From: Rahnella inusitata
GTDB taxonomy: Bacteria > Pseudomonadota > Gammaproteobacteria > Enterobacterales > Enterobacteriaceae
Length of the DNA: 64,000 bases
Direction of reading: 5' to 3'
Assembly: GCF_003263515.1 (NCBI RefSeq)
Contig: NZ_JYDE01000034.1
Location: 1-64,000, forward strand
Under the pieces are notes generated by a model that was not told the origin of the DNA, ran no database searches, and saw nothing but the letters and a program-made list of their open reading frames with translations. The first letter of the stretch is position 1, and every line of letters begins with the position of its first letter. The position numbers and the translations under genes were made by a program. This document shows, piece after piece, positions 10,123-19,990 of the stretch.

Positions 10123-10575
10123 TCAGGTTTTCCCGACCAGCATGGAGAGCAGCCCGGCGGCGATCAGCGGCCCGACCGGCACACCTTTAAACAGCGCCAC
10201 GCCAAGCACCGTACCGACAAGTAAACCGGCGACCAGATGCGGCTGAGTGCCCATCAGCGTGAGGCCCCGTCCGCCGAGCCACGATACCAGTACGCCCACC
10301 AAAATAGCGGCGATGGATTTCCAGTGAAAGAAAGAATGGACCACGGTGCTGGCGCTGATTTTTCCGCTGGCGATCGGTGCCATCACCCCGATGGTGAGAA
10401 TAATAATGCCGATAGTCAGGCCATATTTTTCAATCCACGGGAAGAAGGTATTGAGCGGCGTGATGCGCACTGTCAGCAGGAAAAACATCGCGATAGTCAC
10501 CGCGCTGTTGTGGCTGATGATGCCCAGTCCGGCGAAGACCAGTAAGATCAATAGGGTTGGATCGAGAAAAGCCAT
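10123..10575 (-). CDS. yeaL: YeaL/UPF0756 membrane protein
   Basis: This 150-residue protein has about four hydrophobic helices (residues 5-45, 50-70, 85-105 and 115-145) and the glycine-rich stretches typical of the DUF441/UPF0756 family, which includes E. coli YeaL. Function is unknown; it is predicted to be an integral inner-membrane protein. AGGGAA precedes the ATG. In K-12 yeaL lies elsewhere on the chromosome; here it is inserted between ypfJ and tmcA and nearly abuts tmcA, so it would be co-transcribed with it. Confidence 0.9.
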   Translation of the reverse strand: MAFLDPTLLILLVFAGLGIISHNSAVTIAMFFLLTVRITPLNTFFPWIEKYGLTIGIIILTIGVMAPIASGKISASTVVHSFFHWKSIAAILVGVLVSWLGGRGLTLMGTQPHLVAGLLVGTVLGVALFKGVPVGPLIAAGLLSMLVGKT

Positions 10576-10605
10576 AGCGTTCCCTGCGTTTCCTGTCAGA
10601 AAGGC

Positions 10606-10629
10606 AGAAAGGCTCCGGAGAGCCTTTCT
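10606..10629 (-). terminator. Hairpin after ypfJ
   Basis: AGAAAGGCTC pairs with GAGCCTTTCT around a CGGA loop. On the - strand it is followed by a pyrimidine-rich but interrupted T tract, so it probably ends the ypfJ transcript. Confidence 0.6.
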
Positions 10630-10698
10630 GAATCGGTCGTTGATTATTGAACAGTTTTTGCGGGCAGACCAGAACTGAATGGTCGCGTCTGCGCGAAA

Positions 10699-11577
10699 TC
10701 AGAGGCTGCCGAAGGTATTGCACTGATCCGGATTACCGGTATCGAAACCGCGTTTGAACCAGTCATAGCGCTGCTGAGAGGTGCCGTGGGTAAAGCTGTC
10801 CGGCACTACACGCCCCTGACTTTGCTGTTGCAAACGGTCATCGCCTATCGCCTGTGCGGCGTTCAGTGCTTCTTTCAGATCGCCTGCTTCAAGGACGTTT
10901 TGCTCCTGCATCGAATGGCCCCAGACACCGGCGTAGCAGTCGGCCTGCAATTCCATTTTCACCGACAGTTGATTCACCACCGCCTGCGACGCACCCTGCT
11001 GCAACTGCCGCACCTTGCGCTCAATGCCCAGCAGATTCTGCACGTGGTGACCTACTTCGTGGGCGACTACGTAACCCTGTGCAAAATCACCGCCCGCGCC
11101 CAGTTTGTTCTGCAATTCCTGATAGAAAGAGAGATCGATATACACCGTGCTGTCCGCCGGGCAATAGAACGGCCCCATCACCGACTGGCCGGTTCCGCAA
11201 CCGGTACGGGTCGCGCCACGATACATCACCAGTTTCGGTTCGCGATACGTCATCCCCTGTTTCTGGAAAATGTCTTTCCACGTATCTTCCGTCGACGCGA
11301 GGATGACGGAAGTGAATTTCGCCTGCTCATCATCTTTCGGGCTGATGGATTGGGATTGCGTCTGGCGCTGTACGTTGCCGGATTGTCCGCCGTCAATCAG
11401 TGGAGAAAGATCGATACCATAATACCCGGCGACCAGTACCACGATAATAATCACAATGCCGCTTTTGCCACGGATTGGCAGGCGCATACCGCCACCACCC
11501 AGGCCACCGCCGCCGCTGGATCCCTGTCCGCGTCTGTCTTCTACATTGTCGCTTTCGCGACGCCCTTGCCAACGCAT
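10699..11577 (-). CDS. ypfJ: Predicted neutral zinc metalloprotease YpfJ
   Basis: This 292-residue protein starts [16 protein letters not shown], exactly the family start, followed by a Gly/Ser-rich linker, one transmembrane helix (about residues 38-55) and a periplasmic metalloprotease domain. The zincin motif is visible as [10 protein letters not shown], with a downstream acidic motif in LQADCYAG. Two cysteines in [16 protein letters not shown] may form a disulphide. It belongs to the YpfJ/zinc metallopeptidase (COG2321) family; the E. coli protein has no firmly known substrate. GGAGGTGGAG precedes the ATG. The upstream gene on this strand is purC, about 220 bp away with a hairpin between, so ypfJ is likely transcribed separately. 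Confidence 0.92.
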   Translation of the reverse strand: MRWQGRRESDNVEDRRGQGSSGGGGLGGGGMRLPIRGKSGIVIIIVVLVAGYYGIDLSPLIDGGQSGNVQRQTQSQSISPKDDEQAKFTSVILASTEDTWKDIFQKQGMTYREPKLVMYRGATRTGCGTGQSVMGPFYCPADSTVYIDLSFYQELQNKLGAGGDFAQGYVVAHEVGHHVQNLLGIERKVRQLQQGASQAVVNQLSVKMELQADCYAGVWGHSMQEQNVLEAGDLKEALNAAQAIGDDRLQQQSQGRVVPDSFTHGTSQQRYDWFKRGFDTGNPDQCNTFGSL

Positions 11578-11719
11578 ACTCCACCTCCAGACTGTTTTTA
11601 TAAAGACTAGCCAGCGTGCGCGATTTATACCATCCGCGCAGGGACGTAATTTTAGGTCAGGAGGAATTAAATGAAATAAATCAGGGTAAAAAAGAGGAAA
11701 TTAAATGCGGGATAAAGAT

Positions 11720-11741
11720 CGGGTGGCGAAACTACCACCCG
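11720..11741 (-). terminator. Probable terminator of purC
   Basis: CGGGTGG pairs with CCACCCG across eight bases. The following T tract on the - strand is weak (ATCTTTAT), whereas four T follow on the + strand. It lies in the 223-bp gap between purC and ypfJ. Confidence 0.5.
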
Positions 11742-11800
11742 TTTTAGCATAAGCCCGCGACGGAAACGATTGCGCGTCCGGGTTAAAAACTAAGCGTTGC

Positions 11801-12514
11801 TTAGTCCAGTTTCACACCGATACGGCGAGCGACTTCTTCGTAGGCTTCAATCAGGCCACCCAGACTCTGGCGGTAACGATCTTTGTCCATCTTGTTCAAC
11901 GTCTCTTTGTCCCACAGGCGGCTGCCGTCTGGTGAGAACTCATCACCCAGCACCACTTCGCCGTTGAACAGACCGAACTCGAGTTTGAAATCGACCAGAA
12001 TCAGACCGGCATCGTCAAACAGCTTGGTCAACACGTCGTTGGCTTTGTAGCTCAGCTCTTTCATACGCGCCAGGTGCTCTTCGTTCACCCAACCGAAGGT
12101 TTTGCAGTAAGACTCGTTGATCATCGGATCGTGCATCGCATCGTTTTTCAAAAACAGATCAAACAACGGCGGATTCAAAACCAGACCTTCTTCAATGCCC
12201 AGACGTTTTACCAGCGATCCAGCAGCACGGTTACGGATAACGCATTCAACCGGGACCATATCCAGTTTTTTCACCAGTACTTCGTTGTCAGACAGCAGGC
12301 GTTCCATTTGGGTCGGAATCCCGGCTTCTTCCAGCTTAGCCATGATGAAATGGTTAAATTTATTGTTAACCATACCTTTACGGTCGAACTGCTCAATACG
12401 CTGACCATCCAGTGCTGACGTATCGTTACGGAATTCCAGCACCAGCAGGTCCGGGTTTTCAGTGGTGTAGACGGTTTTCGCCTTGCCGCGATACAACTCA
12501 GCTAACTTTTGCAT
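11801..12514 (-). CDS. purC: SAICAR synthetase PurC
   Basis: This 237-residue cytoplasmic enzyme ligates aspartate to CAIR with ATP to give SAICAR in purine synthesis. The sequence follows E. coli PurC from [16 protein letters not shown], the glycine-poor ATP-binding start of the family, through the SAICAR signature regions [13 protein letters not shown] and LVDFKLEFG. Length matches E. coli exactly. It lies 56 bp downstream of bamC with a terminator between, so it needs its own promoter. No PurR box like those at purM and purE is visible in that gap. Confidence 0.97.
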   Translation of the reverse strand: MQKLAELYRGKAKTVYTTENPDLLVLEFRNDTSALDGQRIEQFDRKGMVNNKFNHFIMAKLEEAGIPTQMERLLSDNEVLVKKLDMVPVECVIRNRAAGSLVKRLGIEEGLVLNPPLFDLFLKNDAMHDPMINESYCKTFGWVNEEHLARMKELSYKANDVLTKLFDDAGLILVDFKLEFGLFNGEVVLGDEFSPDGSRLWDKETLNKMDKDRYRQSLGGLIEAYEEVARRIGVKLD

Positions 12515-12545
12515 CTTTACTTACTCCAGTGGAAAAAACAGATGT

Positions 12546-12566
12546 AAAAAGGGGCCGAAGCCCCTT
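12546..12566 (-). terminator. Terminator of dapA-bamC
   Basis: On the - strand AAGGGGC pairs with GCCCCTT around TTCG, followed by five T. It lies directly after the bamC stop and before purC. Confidence 0.88.
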
Positions 12567-12570
12567 GGTA

Positions 12571-13650
12571 TTATTTTGCACTGCTCTGGCTAAATGCGGC
12601 CTGCATGACCGCCACCATCGCGTCGTTCTGCGACTGGCTGAGAGCATGTCCTTTCGGATCAAGGAACTGCAAGCTACTGCGGTTGTCGAGGTCGCCAACC
12701 TGAAGTTTGTAGTCACCGGAAGAGAGGCCCGGATCTTTCGCACCCAGTGTCTGCCACGCATCGTCATTCAACGGTTTGTAGGTAACGGACAATGTCCCCT
12801 GCGGACGGCTGCTGTCGGTCACTTTCATGCCAGCTTTCGCCAGTGCATTTGGTAAACGATCCCACACTGCGCCGTAGGTGGTACGCACGATCAGCACCGG
12901 TAAACCGGTATCATCAGCGCCGCTCTGCACGTCGATTTCACCGACGCGACGGTTGTCGAGACGCGCCTGCGTATCCTGCTGCACTTTATCGAGGCTGGCG
13001 GTGATCGAGTTCATCATCTGGCTGTTATAACGCTGGATTTCAGCTGATGCGGTCACCGCTTTATCCTGCTGTTTCAGCTCAAGCGTTTTAACGGTCAGCG
13101 CTAACTGGTAGCTCTGCTGTTTCACGCTGATCTGGTAACGGCCCTGATACTGGAAGTCTTCATCTGCACGATTCCAGTCAACGAAATCGGTGGTCAGCGT
13201 CTGGTTAGCGTCGTCACGGTTAGCAATTTTGTAGTTATTTTGCTGAACGGCTTTCACCACGCTGTTCCACAAATCGCGGTTTTGCGCGGTGTTTTCCAGC
13301 AATACAGTACTGCTGTCACCGGCGAACTGCGTTTGTGAGCCGTTCAGCAAGGCCAGAGGCTGCATTGGTGGACGGATATCGAGCTGTTTGCCCACCGCGC
13401 CTTGCATCGCGCCCTGGCGGATTTCGTAGGTGCCATTCTGCACTGGCAGAATCATGCCCGCCGGTGCTTTAAGCTCACTGAGCGCTGGCGCATCGAGGTA
13501 GGATTCATCACCGCTGACCTGACGCTTGTAGCGCTGGTCGCTGGAGCAGGCTGCCAGCAGCATAATCAGGGAAACCCCGACCACTTTCGCTACGGCTGTT
13601 TTCTGCAAACGGGTCATCTGGAAACTATTCTTGTCAAATAAAGAGGCCAT
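12571..13650 (-). CDS. bamC: Outer-membrane assembly lipoprotein BamC
   Basis: This 359-residue lipoprotein belongs to the beta-barrel assembly machine, where it binds BamD and helps insert outer-membrane proteins. The signal peptide ends in the lipobox LLAACSS at about residues 32-38, and the mature protein starts [14 protein letters not shown] with the unstructured BamD-binding tail. Two helix-grip domains follow, the last with [16 protein letters not shown]. The ATG at 13650 follows AGGAAG at five bases and is preferred to an adjacent TTG. The protein is about 15 residues longer than E. coli BamC. It is 16 bp downstream of dapA, as in E. coli, and is presumably co-transcribed. Confidence 0.95.
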   Translation of the reverse strand: MASLFDKNSFQMTRLQKTAVAKVVGVSLIMLLAACSSDQRYKRQVSGDESYLDAPALSELKAPAGMILPVQNGTYEIRQGAMQGAVGKQLDIRPPMQPLALLNGSQTQFAGDSSTVLLENTAQNRDLWNSVVKAVQQNNYKIANRDDANQTLTTDFVDWNRADEDFQYQGRYQISVKQQSYQLALTVKTLELKQQDKAVTASAEIQRYNSQMMNSITASLDKVQQDTQARLDNRRVGEIDVQSGADDTGLPVLIVRTTYGAVWDRLPNALAKAGMKVTDSSRPQGTLSVTYKPLNDDAWQTLGAKDPGLSSGDYKLQVGDLDNRSSLQFLDPKGHALSQSQNDAMVAVMQAAFSQSSAK

Positions 13651-13666
13651 CAAATCTTCCTAAGAG

Positions 13667-14548
13667 TTACAGCAAACCGGCGCTTTTAAGTGCTTGTTCC
13701 ACGACCGGACGGGCAGCATCTGTTAACGGCGTCATAGGCAGACGCAGAGTATCGGTTGCCATCATTCCCAGTGCCTTACAGGCCCATTTCACCGGGATTG
13801 GGTTTGCTTCTATAAACAAATGCTGATGCAACGGCATCAGGCGCTGATTCAGGCGACGTGCTTCGGCAAAATTGCCACTGGCCGCCAGTTCACAAAGTTG
13901 AGCCATTTCACGGGCAGCCACGTTGGCTGTGACAGAAATGACGCCTTTGCCACCAAGTTGCATAAAGTCCAGACCGCTGGCGTCATCGCCGCTCAGCAGA
14001 ATGAAATCTTCATCATCAACCAGCACTTGGATCTGACTAACACGACTTAAGTTCCCTGTTGCTTCTTTAACAGCAACAATATTCTTTAATTTTGCTAAAC
14101 GCGCGATGGTCGGCGGCAACATATCGCAGCCGGTGCGTGAGGGCACGTTGTAGAGAATTTGCGGCAGTGAGGTGCTTTCAGCGATGGCTTTGAAGTGCTG
14201 ATACAGGCCTTCCTGCGTAGGACGGTTGTAATAAGGTGTGACTGTCAGACAGCCCACAACGCCACTCTTTTCAAAACGTTGTGTCAGAGAAATCGCTTCG
14301 GCGGTGGCGTTAGCACCGGTGCCTGCGATAATAGGGATGCGCCCGTCGGCCAGTTCCAGCGTTTGCATGACCACGTCACCGTGTTCGTCATGGCTAAGCG
14401 TAGCCGACTCGCCTGTCGTGCCAACGGAAACGATCGCCGCAGTACCACTGGACACATGATAATCAATCAGTTTTTTCAGACTCGCGCGATCGACAGCACC
14501 TTTGGTGTCCATCGGCGTAACCAGTGCAACAATACTTCCCGTAAACAT
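13667..14548 (-). CDS. dapA: 4-hydroxy-tetrahydrodipicolinate synthase DapA
   Basis: This 293-residue TIM-barrel aldolase condenses pyruvate with aspartate semialdehyde, the first committed step toward diaminopimelate and lysine. The Schiff-base lysine is in [12 protein letters not shown], the active-site tyrosine in [11 protein letters not shown] and the threonine pair in [10 protein letters not shown]. The start [13 protein letters not shown] is chosen because AGGGGAAGG lies just upstream. A longer frame adds nine residues not found in E. coli DapA (292 residues). It is divergent from gcvR, with about 145 bp between the starts, and leads the dapA-bamC unit. Confidence 0.97.
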   Translation of the reverse strand: MFTGSIVALVTPMDTKGAVDRASLKKLIDYHVSSGTAAIVSVGTTGESATLSHDEHGDVVMQTLELADGRIPIIAGTGANATAEAISLTQRFEKSGVVGCLTVTPYYNRPTQEGLYQHFKAIAESTSLPQILYNVPSRTGCDMLPPTIARLAKLKNIVAVKEATGNLSRVSQIQVLVDDEDFILLSGDDASGLDFMQLGGKGVISVTANVAAREMAQLCELAASGNFAEARRLNQRLMPLHQHLFIEANPIPVKWACKALGMMATDTLRLPMTPLTDAARPVVEQALKSAGLL

Positions 14549-14693
14549 TGACCTTCCCCTCCACAAACAGGTCACTCATGGTACTTTTGACACCACTGCA
14601 AAAGCAAGCAATCAACGTGTTGTAAGCGCTTGTCCGACGGTTTTTTTTATGTTTACCTTGGGAATACTCCCAAGCACGACAGGAACAGCCATT

Positions 14694-15260
14694 TTGCCGC
14701 AGCCACAACAACATTATCTGGTTATCACCGCCTTAGGTGCCGATCGCTCTGGTATCGTCAATACCATCACCCGCCAGGTCAGCAGCTGCGGCTGCAATAT
14801 CGAGGATAGCCGTTTGGCGATGCTCGGTGACGAGTTCACCTTCATCATGCTGCTCTCCGGCAGCTGGAACGCCATCACGCTGATTGAATCCACGCTGCCG
14901 CAAAAAGGCGCCGAGCTGGAATTGCTGATCGTGATGAAACGCACCAGCGCACCGGTTCGCCCGCCGATGCCAGCCACCGTTTGGGTGAAAGTGGAAGTTA
15001 AAGACTCCCCGCACCTGATCGAGCGTTTTACCGATTTATTCGACACGCACCAGATGAACATTGCAGAACTGGCCTCAAAAACCCGGCCAGCCGATGCCAG
15101 CACGCCAGCGCAGCTCTCTATCCAGATGACGGCACACAGCGCGGCGAATACCGATCCGGCAATTATTGAGCAAGCCTTTCATCAGCTATGTACAGAACTG
15201 AATGCGCAAGGCAGTATTAACGTCGTTAGTTATTCTGAGAATGAAAATAAACTGCAGTAA
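14694..15260 (+). CDS. gcvR: Glycine cleavage system transcriptional repressor GcvR
   Basis: This protein of about 188 residues consists of two ACT domains (about residues 7-80 and 95-175). GcvR binds GcvA and glycine and so controls the gcvTHP operon. It has no DNA-binding domain of its own. The sequence QHYLVITALGADRSGIVNTI near the start aligns with residue 6 of E. coli GcvR (190 residues). A TTG at 14694, preceded by AGGAACAG, gives the family length. An ATG at 14649 would add 15 unrelated residues and lacks a ribosome-binding site. The start is therefore the uncertain part; the identity is not. bcp follows 25 bp downstream. Confidence 0.9.
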   Translation: MPQPQQHYLVITALGADRSGIVNTITRQVSSCGCNIEDSRLAMLGDEFTFIMLLSGSWNAITLIESTLPQKGAELELLIVMKRTSAPVRPPMPATVWVKVEVKDSPHLIERFTDLFDTHQMNIAELASKTRPADASTPAQLSIQMTAHSAANTDPAIIEQAFHQLCTELNAQGSINVVSYSENENKLQ

Positions 15261-15285
15261 TCGCTAAGTGATACGGAGAAAGACA

Positions 15286-15759
15286 ATGAGCCCACTGAAA
15301 GCCGGTGATCCTGCGCCGCAATTTAGTTTACCCGATCAAGACGGTGAACAAATTAATCTGGCCGACTTCCAGGGACAGAGAGTCCTGGTCTATTTTTATC
15401 CAAAAGCTATGACCCCGGGCTGTACCGTACAGGCCTGCGGACTGCGCGATAACATGGATCAGTTGAAAAGTGAGGGTGTGGAAGTGCTGGGGATCAGCAC
15501 GGATAAACCTGAAAAACTGTCTCGTTTTGCCGAGAAAGAACTGCTGAACTTCACCTTGCTGTCCGATGAAGATCATCAGGTGTGCGAGGCGTTTGGCGTC
15601 TGGGGTGAGAAATCCTTTATGGGCAAAACCTACGACGGCATTCACCGCATCAGCTTCCTGCTCGACGGCAATGGCAAGGTTGAGAAAGTGTTCGACGACT
15701 TCAAAACCACCAATCACCATGACATCGTGATGGCCTATCTGAACGAGAAATCAGCCTGA
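15286..15759 (+). CDS. bcp: Thioredoxin-dependent thiol peroxidase Bcp (PrxQ)
   Basis: This 157-residue peroxiredoxin of the BCP/PrxQ type reduces H2O2 and organic peroxides with thioredoxin. The peroxidatic cysteine is C46 in MTPGCTV and the resolving cysteine is C51 in QACGLRD, the five-residue spacing of atypical two-cysteine enzymes. ACGGAGAA precedes the ATG and the length matches E. coli (156). It follows gcvR by 25 bp as in E. coli, so it may share its transcript. A strong terminator follows. Confidence 0.96.
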   Translation: MSPLKAGDPAPQFSLPDQDGEQINLADFQGQRVLVYFYPKAMTPGCTVQACGLRDNMDQLKSEGVEVLGISTDKPEKLSRFAEKELLNFTLLSDEDHQVCEAFGVWGEKSFMGKTYDGIHRISFLLDGNGKVEKVFDDFKTTNHHDIVMAYLNEKSA

Positions 15760-15784
15760 TTATTGCCGCCTGATCCACGTTCAT

Positions 15785-15812
15785 AAAAAAAAGCGCAGAC
15801 GCGCTTTTTTTA
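15785..15812. terminator. Bidirectional terminator between bcp and perM
   Basis: An eight-A run plus GCGC pairs with GCGC plus seven T around an AGAC loop, so it works for bcp on + and perM on -. Confidence 0.88.
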
Positions 15813-15834
15813 TTTGAATCAGAGAATGATGGGC

Positions 15835-16899
15835 TCAGGCCGTTTCGTTCAGCAATTCATCCGGCCAGACGTGAACGACGGCTTTGACCAGCGTCGCCAG
15901 CGGTATCGCAAAGAACACCCCCCAGAATCCCCACAGACCGCCGAACACCACCACCGACAAGATGATCACCAGCGGATGCAGGTTTACCGCTTCGGAGAAC
16001 AGCAAAGGTACGATGACGTTGCCGTCCAGCCCTTGCACCACCAGGTAGGCGACAATGAGCGTCCAGAAATCTGCGCCGAGCCCCCACTGGAACATCGCGA
16101 CAATCACGACAGGAATGGTGACCAGCATCGCACCGATGTAGGGGATCAGCACTGAAATCCCTACCAGGACCGCCAGCAGCAGCGAATAGCGCAAATCCAT
16201 CACCCAGAACACCAGATAAGTCGCAACGCCGACGATAATCATCTCAAGGACTTTGCCGCGAATATAATTAGTGACCTGCTGATTCATCTCCGCCCAGACC
16301 TGTCCCGCCAGCCCGCGATCGCGTGGCAAAACGCGGCGCACAGCGTTGAGCATTTGCTCTTTGTCTTTGAGCAGGAAGAACACCATCATCGGCACCAGGA
16401 TCAGGTAAATGGCCAGTGTCAGTAACCCGACCAGCGAGGCGAGGGAATATTTCACCACCGATTCACCGAGCCCCGAGAGCTTGCTGCGCATATTTTCAGC
16501 CATCATGTCGATAATGCCTGCATCCACCAGCGCCGGATAACGCTTGGGCAACGTGGCGGCAAAATCGTAGAAACGGTTAAGCATGCTCGGTAAATCCGCC
16601 AGCAAATTGACGCCCTGCTGCCACGTAACCGGCGCAATCACCAGAATCCCTAACATCAGGATCCCTGCAAACAGCAGCAGTACCACGCTCACTGCCACCG
16701 TGCGTGAAAGCCCGATGTGTTGCAGGCGCACGGTCGGCCATTCCAGTAAATATGCCAGCACAATCGCCACCAGCAGCGGTGCCAGAATGCCGTTAAAAAA
16801 GTAAAGGATACAAAAACCGGCGACCAGGATCGCCAGCAGCGCAATGGCCTGCGGGTCGGTAAAGCGGCGGCGATACCACTGTAATAACATGTCTAACAT
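15835..16899 (-). CDS. perM: AI-2E family transporter PerM
   Basis: This 354-residue inner-membrane protein of the AI-2E transporter family has about eight transmembrane helices in family order: two near the N-terminus (residues 15-45), one at about 62-82, a soluble segment containing LPKRYPALVDAGIIDMMAENM, then helices at 155-175 and a C-terminal group at 205-330 ending FWGVFFAIPLATLVKAVV. It is very close to E. coli PerM, described as a putative permease; the substrate is not established. It converges with bcp and is divergent from bepA, with a 254-bp gap that would hold both promoters. I could not single out a convincing promoter there. Confidence 0.94.
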   Translation of the reverse strand: MLDMLLQWYRRRFTDPQAIALLAILVAGFCILYFFNGILAPLLVAIVLAYLLEWPTVRLQHIGLSRTVAVSVVLLLFAGILMLGILVIAPVTWQQGVNLLADLPSMLNRFYDFAATLPKRYPALVDAGIIDMMAENMRSKLSGLGESVVKYSLASLVGLLTLAIYLILVPMMVFFLLKDKEQMLNAVRRVLPRDRGLAGQVWAEMNQQVTNYIRGKVLEMIIVGVATYLVFWVMDLRYSLLLAVLVGISVLIPYIGAMLVTIPVVIVAMFQWGLGADFWTLIVAYLVVQGLDGNVIVPLLFSEAVNLHPLVIILSVVVFGGLWGFWGVFFAIPLATLVKAVVHVWPDELLNETA

Positions 16900-17153
16900 C
16901 TGAGAACGCTCCTGAGATTTTTATTGCCTGTTGGGTTGCGCTGTTCGTTCCCTGCGCGCTCAGACACAAGTAACTATCTTTTAAATTCGTTGTCACACAA
17001 CTGAAGCCAGCGGAGTGTTTTAAACTCCCACGAGGATAGCTACTATAGAGTTCAGCGCCAACAATAGCGCCAGAAAATAATGCTCACTTCGCCAGTTCAT
17101 GAAATAAAAGCTCTTAAAGCTCATCGATGTGCGGTTCACTTATTGGGAAGCAA

Positions 17154-18695
17154 ATGTTTATGGTAATGCGGTTGAAAAAAACGGTGATCGCCCTGTGTCT
17201 TGGCAGCCTGTTCACTGGCGCAATTTTCCCGGCAGGCGCTGACGACAGTTCATTCTGGTCAACGCCGGTGACCTCTTCCTCCAAAAACACCAACTCGCCT
17301 TTGGCACCGCCGGTAAGCGATCAGTTACCGGATATCGGCACCACAGCGGGCGGCACGCTGAGCATTAATCAGGAATTACAGATGGGCGATTTTTACGTCC
17401 GTCAGATGCGCGCCAGTACGCCGCTGATTAACGATCCGCTGCTCAATCAGTACATCAACGAACTCGGGCAGCGTCTGGTGGCACATGCCTATTCCGTGCG
17501 CACGCCATTCCATTTCTTCATCGTCAATAATGACGAGCTGAATGCCTTCGCCTTCTTCGGCGGCAACGTGGTACTGCACTCGGCGTTGTTCCGTTATACC
17601 GATAATGAAAGCCAGCTGGCCTCGGTCATGGCGCACGAAATCTCCCACGTTACCCAGCGCCATCTGGCCCGTGCGATGGAAGATCAACAACGTAATGCGC
17701 CGCTGACCTGGGTCGGTGCGCTCGGTTCCATCCTGCTGGCGATGGCCAGCCCGCAAATGGGTATGGCAGCGCTGACCGGTACGCTGGCCGGCACGCAGCA
17801 GGGAATGATCAGCTTCACGCAGGGCAACGAGCAGGAAGCCGACCGTATCGGTTTGCAGGTGCTCCAGCGCTCAGGCTTTGATCCGCAGGCAATGCCCGCG
17901 TTCCTGCAAAAACTTGCCGATCAGGCGAGTTATTCCACCCGTCCGCCGGAAATGTTGCTGACGCACCCCCTTCCCGACAGCCGTCTCGCCGACGTGCGTA
18001 ACCGCGCCAATCAGATGCCGCACACTGTCGTGCAGTCTTCACAAAACTACCTGATGGCGAAAGTGCGCATGTTAGGGATGTACGGCTCGGAAAGTTTCCC
18101 GCTGACCGATGATTATCTGCAAAAGCTGAGCGACGGTAACGTGCGCGAACAGCTGGCGGCGAAATACGGTCAGGCGCTGCAATTTTACAAAGCGAAGAAA
18201 TACGATCAGGCGCGGGCGATTCTGGAACCGCTGATGGTGCAAAATCCGGGCAACGAATGGCTGCTGGATCTCTCCACCGATAACGATATCGAAAGCAAAC
18301 GCGCCCCGCAGGCCATCGCCCGGCTGGAGCAGGCAGGCGCGGCCACCAGCTCTAATCCGGTGCTTCAGCTCAATCTGGCGAATGCCTATCTCGAAGGCGC
18401 GAAACCGGCCAACGCCAGCAAGATCCTTAACCGCTACACCTTCACCTATCCGGGCGATCCGAACGGATGGGATCTGCTGTCCCAGGCGTCTGCCGCGCAG
18501 GGTTTACGCGCGCAGGAGCTGGCCGCCCGTGCAGAAAGCATGGCGCTGATCGGACGTCTGGATCAGGCCATTGAAATGCTGAGTAACGCCAGCGCATTGC
18601 AGAAATTAGGCAGTCTGGAACAGGCCCGTTACGATGCGCGTATCGACCAGCTTCGTCAGTTGCAGGGCCGTTTCCGTCAGTATCAGAAAGGCTGA
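17154..18695 (+). CDS. bepA: Periplasmic beta-barrel assembly-enhancing protease BepA
   Basis: This protein of about 513 residues is an M48 zinc metalloprotease with a C-terminal TPR region. It acts in the periplasm with the BAM complex, promoting assembly of outer-membrane proteins such as LptD or degrading stalled forms. The protein has a signal peptide ([14 protein letters not shown]), the zincin motif H161-E-x-x-H165 in MAHEISHV, the third ligand in NEQEADRIG, and TPR helices from about residue 320. The start at 17154 follows GGGAAG; a nine-residue longer frame exists. Residues just after the signal peptide form a Ser/Pro-rich insertion not present in E. coli BepA. yfgD follows 25 bp downstream. 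Confidence 0.94.
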   Translation: MFMVMRLKKTVIALCLGSLFTGAIFPAGADDSSFWSTPVTSSSKNTNSPLAPPVSDQLPDIGTTAGGTLSINQELQMGDFYVRQMRASTPLINDPLLNQYINELGQRLVAHAYSVRTPFHFFIVNNDELNAFAFFGGNVVLHSALFRYTDNESQLASVMAHEISHVTQRHLARAMEDQQRNAPLTWVGALGSILLAMASPQMGMAALTGTLAGTQQGMISFTQGNEQEADRIGLQVLQRSGFDPQAMPAFLQKLADQASYSTRPPEMLLTHPLPDSRLADVRNRANQMPHTVVQSSQNYLMAKVRMLGMYGSESFPLTDDYLQKLSDGNVREQLAAKYGQALQFYKAKKYDQARAILEPLMVQNPGNEWLLDLSTDNDIESKRAPQAIARLEQAGAATSSNPVLQLNLANAYLEGAKPANASKILNRYTFTYPGDPNGWDLLSQASAAQGLRAQELAARAESMALIGRLDQAIEMLSNASALQKLGSLEQARYDARIDQLRQLQGRFRQYQKG

Positions 18696-18720
18696 CTTTG
18701 AATCTTTAAGGGAGAATGTT

Positions 18721-19077
18721 ATGGCACATGATGTCGCGATTTATCACAACCCGCGCTGCTCCAAGAGCCGCGAAACGCTGAAATTGCTGGAAGACGTCGG
18801 GATCGAGCCGGAGGTGATTTTGTATCTGGAAACACCGCCGACGGTTGCCACGTTGCAGGATTTACTGAAAAAGCTGGGGTTCAGCTCTGCGCGCCAGCTG
18901 ATGCGTAAAGGCGAAGAGATTTATAAGGAACTCAGTCTGGCCGATAAAAACCTGAGCGAAGCGCAGCTGTTGCAGGCAATGGCGGAAAATCCGAAGCTGA
19001 TTGAACGTCCGATCGTGCTGGCCAACGGCAAAGCACGTTTAGGGCGTCCGCCGGAACAGGTGAAAGACATTTTGTAA
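18721..19077 (+). CDS. yfgD: ArsC-family reductase YfgD
   Basis: This 118-residue protein has the glutaredoxin-coupled arsenate reductase fold. The catalytic cysteine lies in YHNPRCSKSRETL near residue 12, and the anion-binding RPIVLANGKARLGRPPE is at the C-terminus. It therefore keeps the residues expected of a true arsenate reductase, though its physiological substrate is unproven and no ars genes are near. AGGGAG precedes the ATG. It follows bepA and converges with hda, as in E. coli. Confidence 0.93.
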   Translation: MAHDVAIYHNPRCSKSRETLKLLEDVGIEPEVILYLETPPTVATLQDLLKKLGFSSARQLMRKGEEIYKELSLADKNLSEAQLLQAMAENPKLIERPIVLANGKARLGRPPEQVKDIL

Positions 19078-19125
19078 TTCCGCTCGTCCGTTCGGGTTCG
19101 TGATGCGAACCCGGACATCCTCCGA

Positions 19126-19827
19126 TCACAACCCCAGAATTTCCTTCACGAACGGGATCGTCAGTTTACGCTGTGCGGTGATAGAAGCGCGATCGAGCTG
19201 ATCAAGCGTCATAAACAGCGTGCGCATTTCACGATCCAAACGTTTGAGCAGGAAACGGCCGACGTCTTCCGGCAGTTCAAATCCGCGCAGTTTGGCGCGC
19301 AACTGCAGTGCCTGAAGTTTCTCTTCGTCGGAAAGCGGCTGAAGCTTGTAGATTTGTCCCCAGTCGAGACGTGACGCCAGATCCGGCAGGCTGAGATTCA
19401 GCTGACGCGGCGGACGATCGCCGGTAATAAACAGACGCGTACGGCCTGTTTCAAGAATGCGGTTATACAGATGGAAAACCGCAGCTTCCCATTCGTCATC
19501 GCCGGCGATCCCTTCGATGTTATCGATACAGACCAGCGCAAGATGCTCCATGCCGTCCAATACTTCAGGCACAAAATAGGCGCGTTTATCTAAAGGCACG
19601 TAACCCACGGCTTCACCGCGCTGGGATAATTCAGCGCAGGCTGCGTGAAGAAGATGACTGCGGCCGCCGCCTTCACGTGACCAGAAATAAATATAGGTGC
19701 CGTGTTCCTGATGCAATGCGGTCTGAATCGCAGAAAGCAGAGAGGGATTCTCACCCGGATAAAAACTGGCAAAGGTTTCATCATCGGGAAGATAAAGTGG
19801 CAGGGAAAGCTGTGCCGGCGTATTCAG
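19126..19827 (-). CDS. hda: DnaA regulatory inactivator Hda, probable CTG start
   Basis: Hda is a DnaA-homologous AAA+ protein that, with the DNA-loaded beta clamp, stimulates ATP hydrolysis by DnaA and so prevents over-initiation. From a CTG at 19827 the protein is 233 residues, the length I recall for E. coli, and starts [16 protein letters not shown]. The clamp-binding motif QLSLPL is at residues 6-11. The AAA+ core follows with [13 protein letters not shown] (Walker A-like), [10 protein letters not shown] (Walker B), LFITGDRPP (sensor 1) and [10 protein letters not shown] (box VII with the arginine finger). The CTG is supported by GAGG five bases upstream; the GTG two codons earlier has no ribosome-binding site. 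Confidence 0.94.
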   Translation of the reverse strand: MNTPAQLSLPLYLPDDETFASFYPGENPSLLSAIQTALHQEHGTYIYFWSREGGGRSHLLHAACAELSQRGEAVGYVPLDKRAYFVPEVLDGMEHLALVCIDNIEGIAGDDEWEAAVFHLYNRILETGRTRLFITGDRPPRQLNLSLPDLASRLDWGQIYKLQPLSDEEKLQALQLRAKLRGFELPEDVGRFLLKRLDREMRTLFMTLDQLDRASITAQRKLTIPFVKEILGL

Positions 19828-19953
19828 AAGCACCTCAACCGAAGCGGTATGAAGACCGCAGATGTTGTCATGTCAATAAAAAGGAACGACCGAATTCTAG
19901 CAAGGATCCGCAGCAAATTGAACTGTGCCGAGTGCAACCGCTTGTGATCCGAG

Positions 19954-19990
19954 CACCTGACCGGAAAGCACTGCGCCCGCCGGTCAGGTG
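19954..19990. repeat. Inverted repeat downstream of uraA
   Basis: An 11-bp perfect stem, CACCTGACCGG/CCGGTCAGGTG, surrounds a 15-base loop and is followed on + by the palindrome TTTCAGCTGAAA (19991-20002). It lies between uraA and hda, both on -. It has no T tract on the - strand, so it may stabilise the uraA 3' end rather than act as a classical terminator. Confidence 0.6.

Noticed and set aside
16900..17153. Sigma-E promoter for bepA
   Set aside because: E. coli bepA belongs to the sigma-E regulon, but I could not find a GAACTT-type -35 with a TCTGA-type -10 at proper spacing here.
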